From positions 1-33,478 of the forward strand of contig CAMCBV010000032.1 in NCBI GenBank assembly GCA_945873125.1: a stretch of 33,478 nt of DNA, given 5' to 3'. This DNA is from Prosthecobacter debontii (lineage in GTDB: Bacteria > Verrucomicrobiota > Verrucomicrobiia > Verrucomicrobiales > Akkermansiaceae). Shown piece by piece: positions 31,569-33,478 of this stretch (position 1 is the first letter of the stretch; each line of letters begins with the position of its first letter). A program made the position numbers and the translations under genes. The notes below the pieces were generated by a model. It saw only the letters and a list, made by a program, of their open reading frames with translations. It made no database searches and was not told where the DNA came from.

Positions 31569-31627
31569 AAAGCGGGAAAAATCTTTTTCCGTGGTTTAAA
31601 ATAAATTTTAGGGACAAGAACAAGGCA

Positions 31628-32425
31628 ATGGCTCTTCAAGTGATTCCAGATTTCCGGGTGATTGATGAGAGTGATGACTGGGTGGTTGTGGATAAACCCG
31701 CGCCGCTCATCGTGCATCCGGCGAATCAGAAGCCCGAGCCAACTCTGTTAGGTGGCTTGGAAAAACTCTACGCTTACGAGATGGAGAACGGGGCTTGCCT
31801 GGGAATCATCACGCGGCTGGATCGAGAAACCAGCGGCTTGGTCCTTTGTGCCAAACATACGTCCGCTGCGCGTGAGCTCGGGATGATTTTTGAGCGACGT
31901 GAGGCAAAAAAAGAATATCTCGCGATTGTTTCTGGATGGCCGGAGCAGGATGCATGGCAGTGTGATGCGCCGATTTGTCGGGCGGGTGAGCTCGGACCGA
32001 GTGATATCTGGGTGAGGCAAGTGGTCGATGTTTCGGGAAAAGACTGCACGACGGGATTTGCGGTGGAACGTCGCTTCGAGCGCAACGGTGGAAAGTTTGC
32101 TTTGGTCCGTTGTTTTCCCAAAACCGGACGGATGCATCAGATTCGCGTTCATCTTGCGTTTGGTGGGTATCCGATTGTCGGTGATAAAATTTACTCGGGG
32201 AATGGCAGTGAGTATCTTGAATGGATGGCGCAGGATTGGAATGAAGCGCTCGCGAAGCGTTTGTTACTCCCGCGGCAGGCATTGCACGCTACAAAGCTCA
32301 CGATCCCATGGAATGGCGGGGAAATATCATGGGAATCCGATCTTTCAGCGGATCTGGTGGATTTTGTTGAGGGGCGCGGGGTGGATTTCATGTCAGGCGT
32401 TGTCATCTGGTCCCGGAAAGGCTAG
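31628..32425 (+). CDS. RluA-family pseudouridine synthase
   Basis: The protein has 265 residues. The catalytic aspartate is Asp65 in ITRLDRETSGLVL, where most relatives have HRLD. The segment VVVDKPAPLIVHPAN is the usual family opening, KKEYLAIV follows, and the C-terminal motif is KTGRMHQIRVHLAFGGYPIVGDKIY. There is no S4 domain in front, so it resembles the RluA/TruC branch that modifies rRNA or tRNA uridines. The target position cannot be read from the sequence. An AAGG at 31622-31625 is only two bases from the ATG. It is probably cotranscribed with the Nif3-like gene, nine bases downstream. Confidence 0.9.
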   Translation: MALQVIPDFRVIDESDDWVVVDKPAPLIVHPANQKPEPTLLGGLEKLYAYEMENGACLGIITRLDRETSGLVLCAKHTSAARELGMIFERREAKKEYLAIVSGWPEQDAWQCDAPICRAGELGPSDIWVRQVVDVSGKDCTTGFAVERRFERNGGKFALVRCFPKTGRMHQIRVHLAFGGYPIVGDKIYSGNGSEYLEWMAQDWNEALAKRLLLPRQALHATKLTIPWNGGEISWESDLSADLVDFVEGRGVDFMSGVVIWSRKG

Positions 32426-32434
32426 GGTTCACGC

Positions 32435-33187
32435 ATGGCTGATCTGCATGAAATCGTGACCTTTCTGGATGAGGTGCTGAAAACTTCTGAAATCCGAGAT
32501 TATCCGGGTGCGATCAATGGTTTGCAGCTCGAAAACAATGGCAAGGTGCAAAGAGTGATTTCGGCTGTTGACGCATCGCTCGCAGTCATTGAGGAAGCGG
32601 CGAAAGAAGGTGGGTTGTTGCTGGTGCATCACGGCATGTTTTGGCAAGGAGCGAGAAGTATCACAGGTCCCTCTTTCAAAAAAATCAAGACTGCCATTGA
32701 GGGAAACCTCGCGATTTATTCCTCCCATCTACCCTTGGATTTCCATGCTGAATTCGGCAACAACATCCTCCTTGCGCGCGCGATTGGACTGAGCTCCATC
32801 CAGCCGATTTTACTCAAAGATGGCTTTGCCACAGCCGTCGTTGGAGAGTGGAATGGCTCGCGAGATGATCTGCAAACGGCCATCGGAAACGCAGTCGATC
32901 GGCCACCGCATATTTGCCCCTGCGGAAGTGACTCGCCGCGTAAAGTCGCGGTGATGACGGGTGGCGCCGGCTCTGAAGTCGGAAAAATAGCCGAACTGGG
33001 AATCGACAGCTTTGTGACGGGAGAGGGCCCGCATTGGAGTTTCATCGAAGCAGAAGAGAGGGGGATGAATGTGTTTTATGCCGGTCATTACGCCACGGAA
33101 ACCTTCGGGGTCAGGGCACTGGGGCTTATGATCGCAGAGAAGTTTGGACTTAAAGCCATTTTTATCGAGCGATCCGGCGGGCTGTAG
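32435..33187 (+). CDS. Nif3-like dinuclear metal centre protein (DUF34)
   Basis: The protein has 250 residues. The metal-site motifs are LLLVHHGMFW (His65, His66), SHLPLDFHAEFGNN with the Asp and His ligands, and HYATETFGVRALG near the C-terminus. VISAVDASLAVIEEA matches the N-terminal half. It is the short, single-domain form without the PII-like insertion of longer members. Nif3/YbgI proteins are hexamers with a dinuclear metal site; GTP cyclohydrolase I type activity has been reported for some, but the physiological role is unsettled. Confidence 0.92.
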   Translation: MADLHEIVTFLDEVLKTSEIRDYPGAINGLQLENNGKVQRVISAVDASLAVIEEAAKEGGLLLVHHGMFWQGARSITGPSFKKIKTAIEGNLAIYSSHLPLDFHAEFGNNILLARAIGLSSIQPILLKDGFATAVVGEWNGSRDDLQTAIGNAVDRPPHICPCGSDSPRKVAVMTGGAGSEVGKIAELGIDSFVTGEGPHWSFIEAEERGMNVFYAGHYATETFGVRALGLMIAEKFGLKAIFIERSGGL

Positions 33188-33269
33188 GCGGGTAAATGAG
33201 CTGGCCCCCAAAGTCCGGCCACTGATTGGCTAAACTAAGCTATGGTGCTTGGATGCGTGAGATGGGTAG

Positions 33270-33297
33270 TAGATCATGGATAATAGATCAAGGATGG
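33270..33297 (+). repeat. 14-nt direct repeat
   Basis: TAGATCATGGATAA (33270-33283) is followed at once by a copy at 33284-33297 with 11 of 14 identities. TAGATCATGG also occurs at 17194-17203, in the aroB-cysJ spacer. Confidence 0.5.
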
Positions 33298-33315
33298 AGT
33301 TGGTGAGGGACTCGC

Positions 33316-33400
33316 AAATGGGAAGCTGCAGCGGAGGGCCGAGCACGCAACGGAGCGGAGCGCAGTGGAGTGTGAGGACCGCAGCGGAGGCTTCCCATTT
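33316..33400. repeat. GC-rich CGGAG repeat block bounded by inverted repeats
   Basis: AAATGGGAAGC (33316-33326) and GCTTCCCATTT (33390-33400) are perfect inverted copies. Between them is purine-rich sequence with repeated CGGAG and GTGGAG units, including a direct repeat GCAGCGGAGG at 33328-33337 and 33381-33390. The overlapping 62-codon minus-strand frame is low complexity and not gene-like. The rest of the sequence to the window end shows no gene. Confidence 0.65.
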
Positions 33401-33478
33401 TCGCCGCGCCTGGGGACTGGTTCATGCTGCTTTAGTTGTTGGGGGTGATGCCTGATAGACATGCGCCGGAGTGAGGTT

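Overview
The window (33,478 bp) reads as ordinary chromosome of a Verrucomicrobiota bacterium, or a close relative in the Planctomycetota-Verrucomicrobiota-Chlamydiota group. The evidence is a secreted two-CxxCH DUF1587/1595/1592/1588/1585-type cytochrome paired with a DUF1552 protein, a DUF1080 secreted glycoside-hydrolase-like protein, sugar isomerase plus Gfo/Idh/MocA pairs, and a near absence of Shine-Dalgarno sequences before about 20 start codons. No rRNA, tRNA or CRISPR array was seen.

Layout. 1-251: right end of an IS66-family insertion sequence (transposase C-terminus plus terminal repeat). 248-3203 (minus): a secreted protein whose 3' end is cut by the IS, and a CxxC-type thioredoxin-like protein. 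3291-5359: a MoeB/ThiF-rhodanese fusion convergent with a SAM methyltransferase. 5360-5730: gene-free stretch with an orphan terminator hairpin and a 117-bp REP-like palindrome. 5731-9328 (plus): class IV aminotransferase, then sugar isomerase / Gfo-Idh-MocA oxidoreductase / CutA. 9371-11027 (minus): amidohydrolase and L,D-transpeptidase lipoprotein. 11130-12672 (plus): CorA-like GMN membrane protein and NAD-dependent epimerase. 12667-16915 (minus): aroB, an orphan DNA methyltransferase, marR, a laccase-domain protein and ispE. 17418-21713 (plus): cysJ, cysI, cysH. 21787-26968 (plus): DUF1080 protein and the cytochrome/DUF1552 pair. 27119-33187 (plus): cysK, a coiled-coil membrane protein, mnmA, hisG, a 34-residue bS22/AURKAIP1-like protein, an RluA-family pseudouridine synthase and a Nif3-like protein.

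Function. The clearest pathway is assimilatory sulfur metabolism: PAPS to sulfite (CysH), sulfite to sulfide (CysJI), sulfide to cysteine (CysK). Two sulfur-transfer enzymes (MoeB-rhodanese and MnmA) lie nearby. The rest is housekeeping (shikimate, isoprenoid and histidine biosynthesis, RNA modification) mixed with secreted proteins of the kind abundant in this group.

No clearly new multi-gene system is visible. The unusual material is mostly between genes: an IS end that supplies a host gene's stop codon, a DNA methyltransferase whose only possible start is a TTG inside an inverted heptad repeat, short 7- and 9-nt tandem arrays abutting start codons, two copies of a dispersed palindrome, a REP-like pair, and terminator-like hairpins in odd places.
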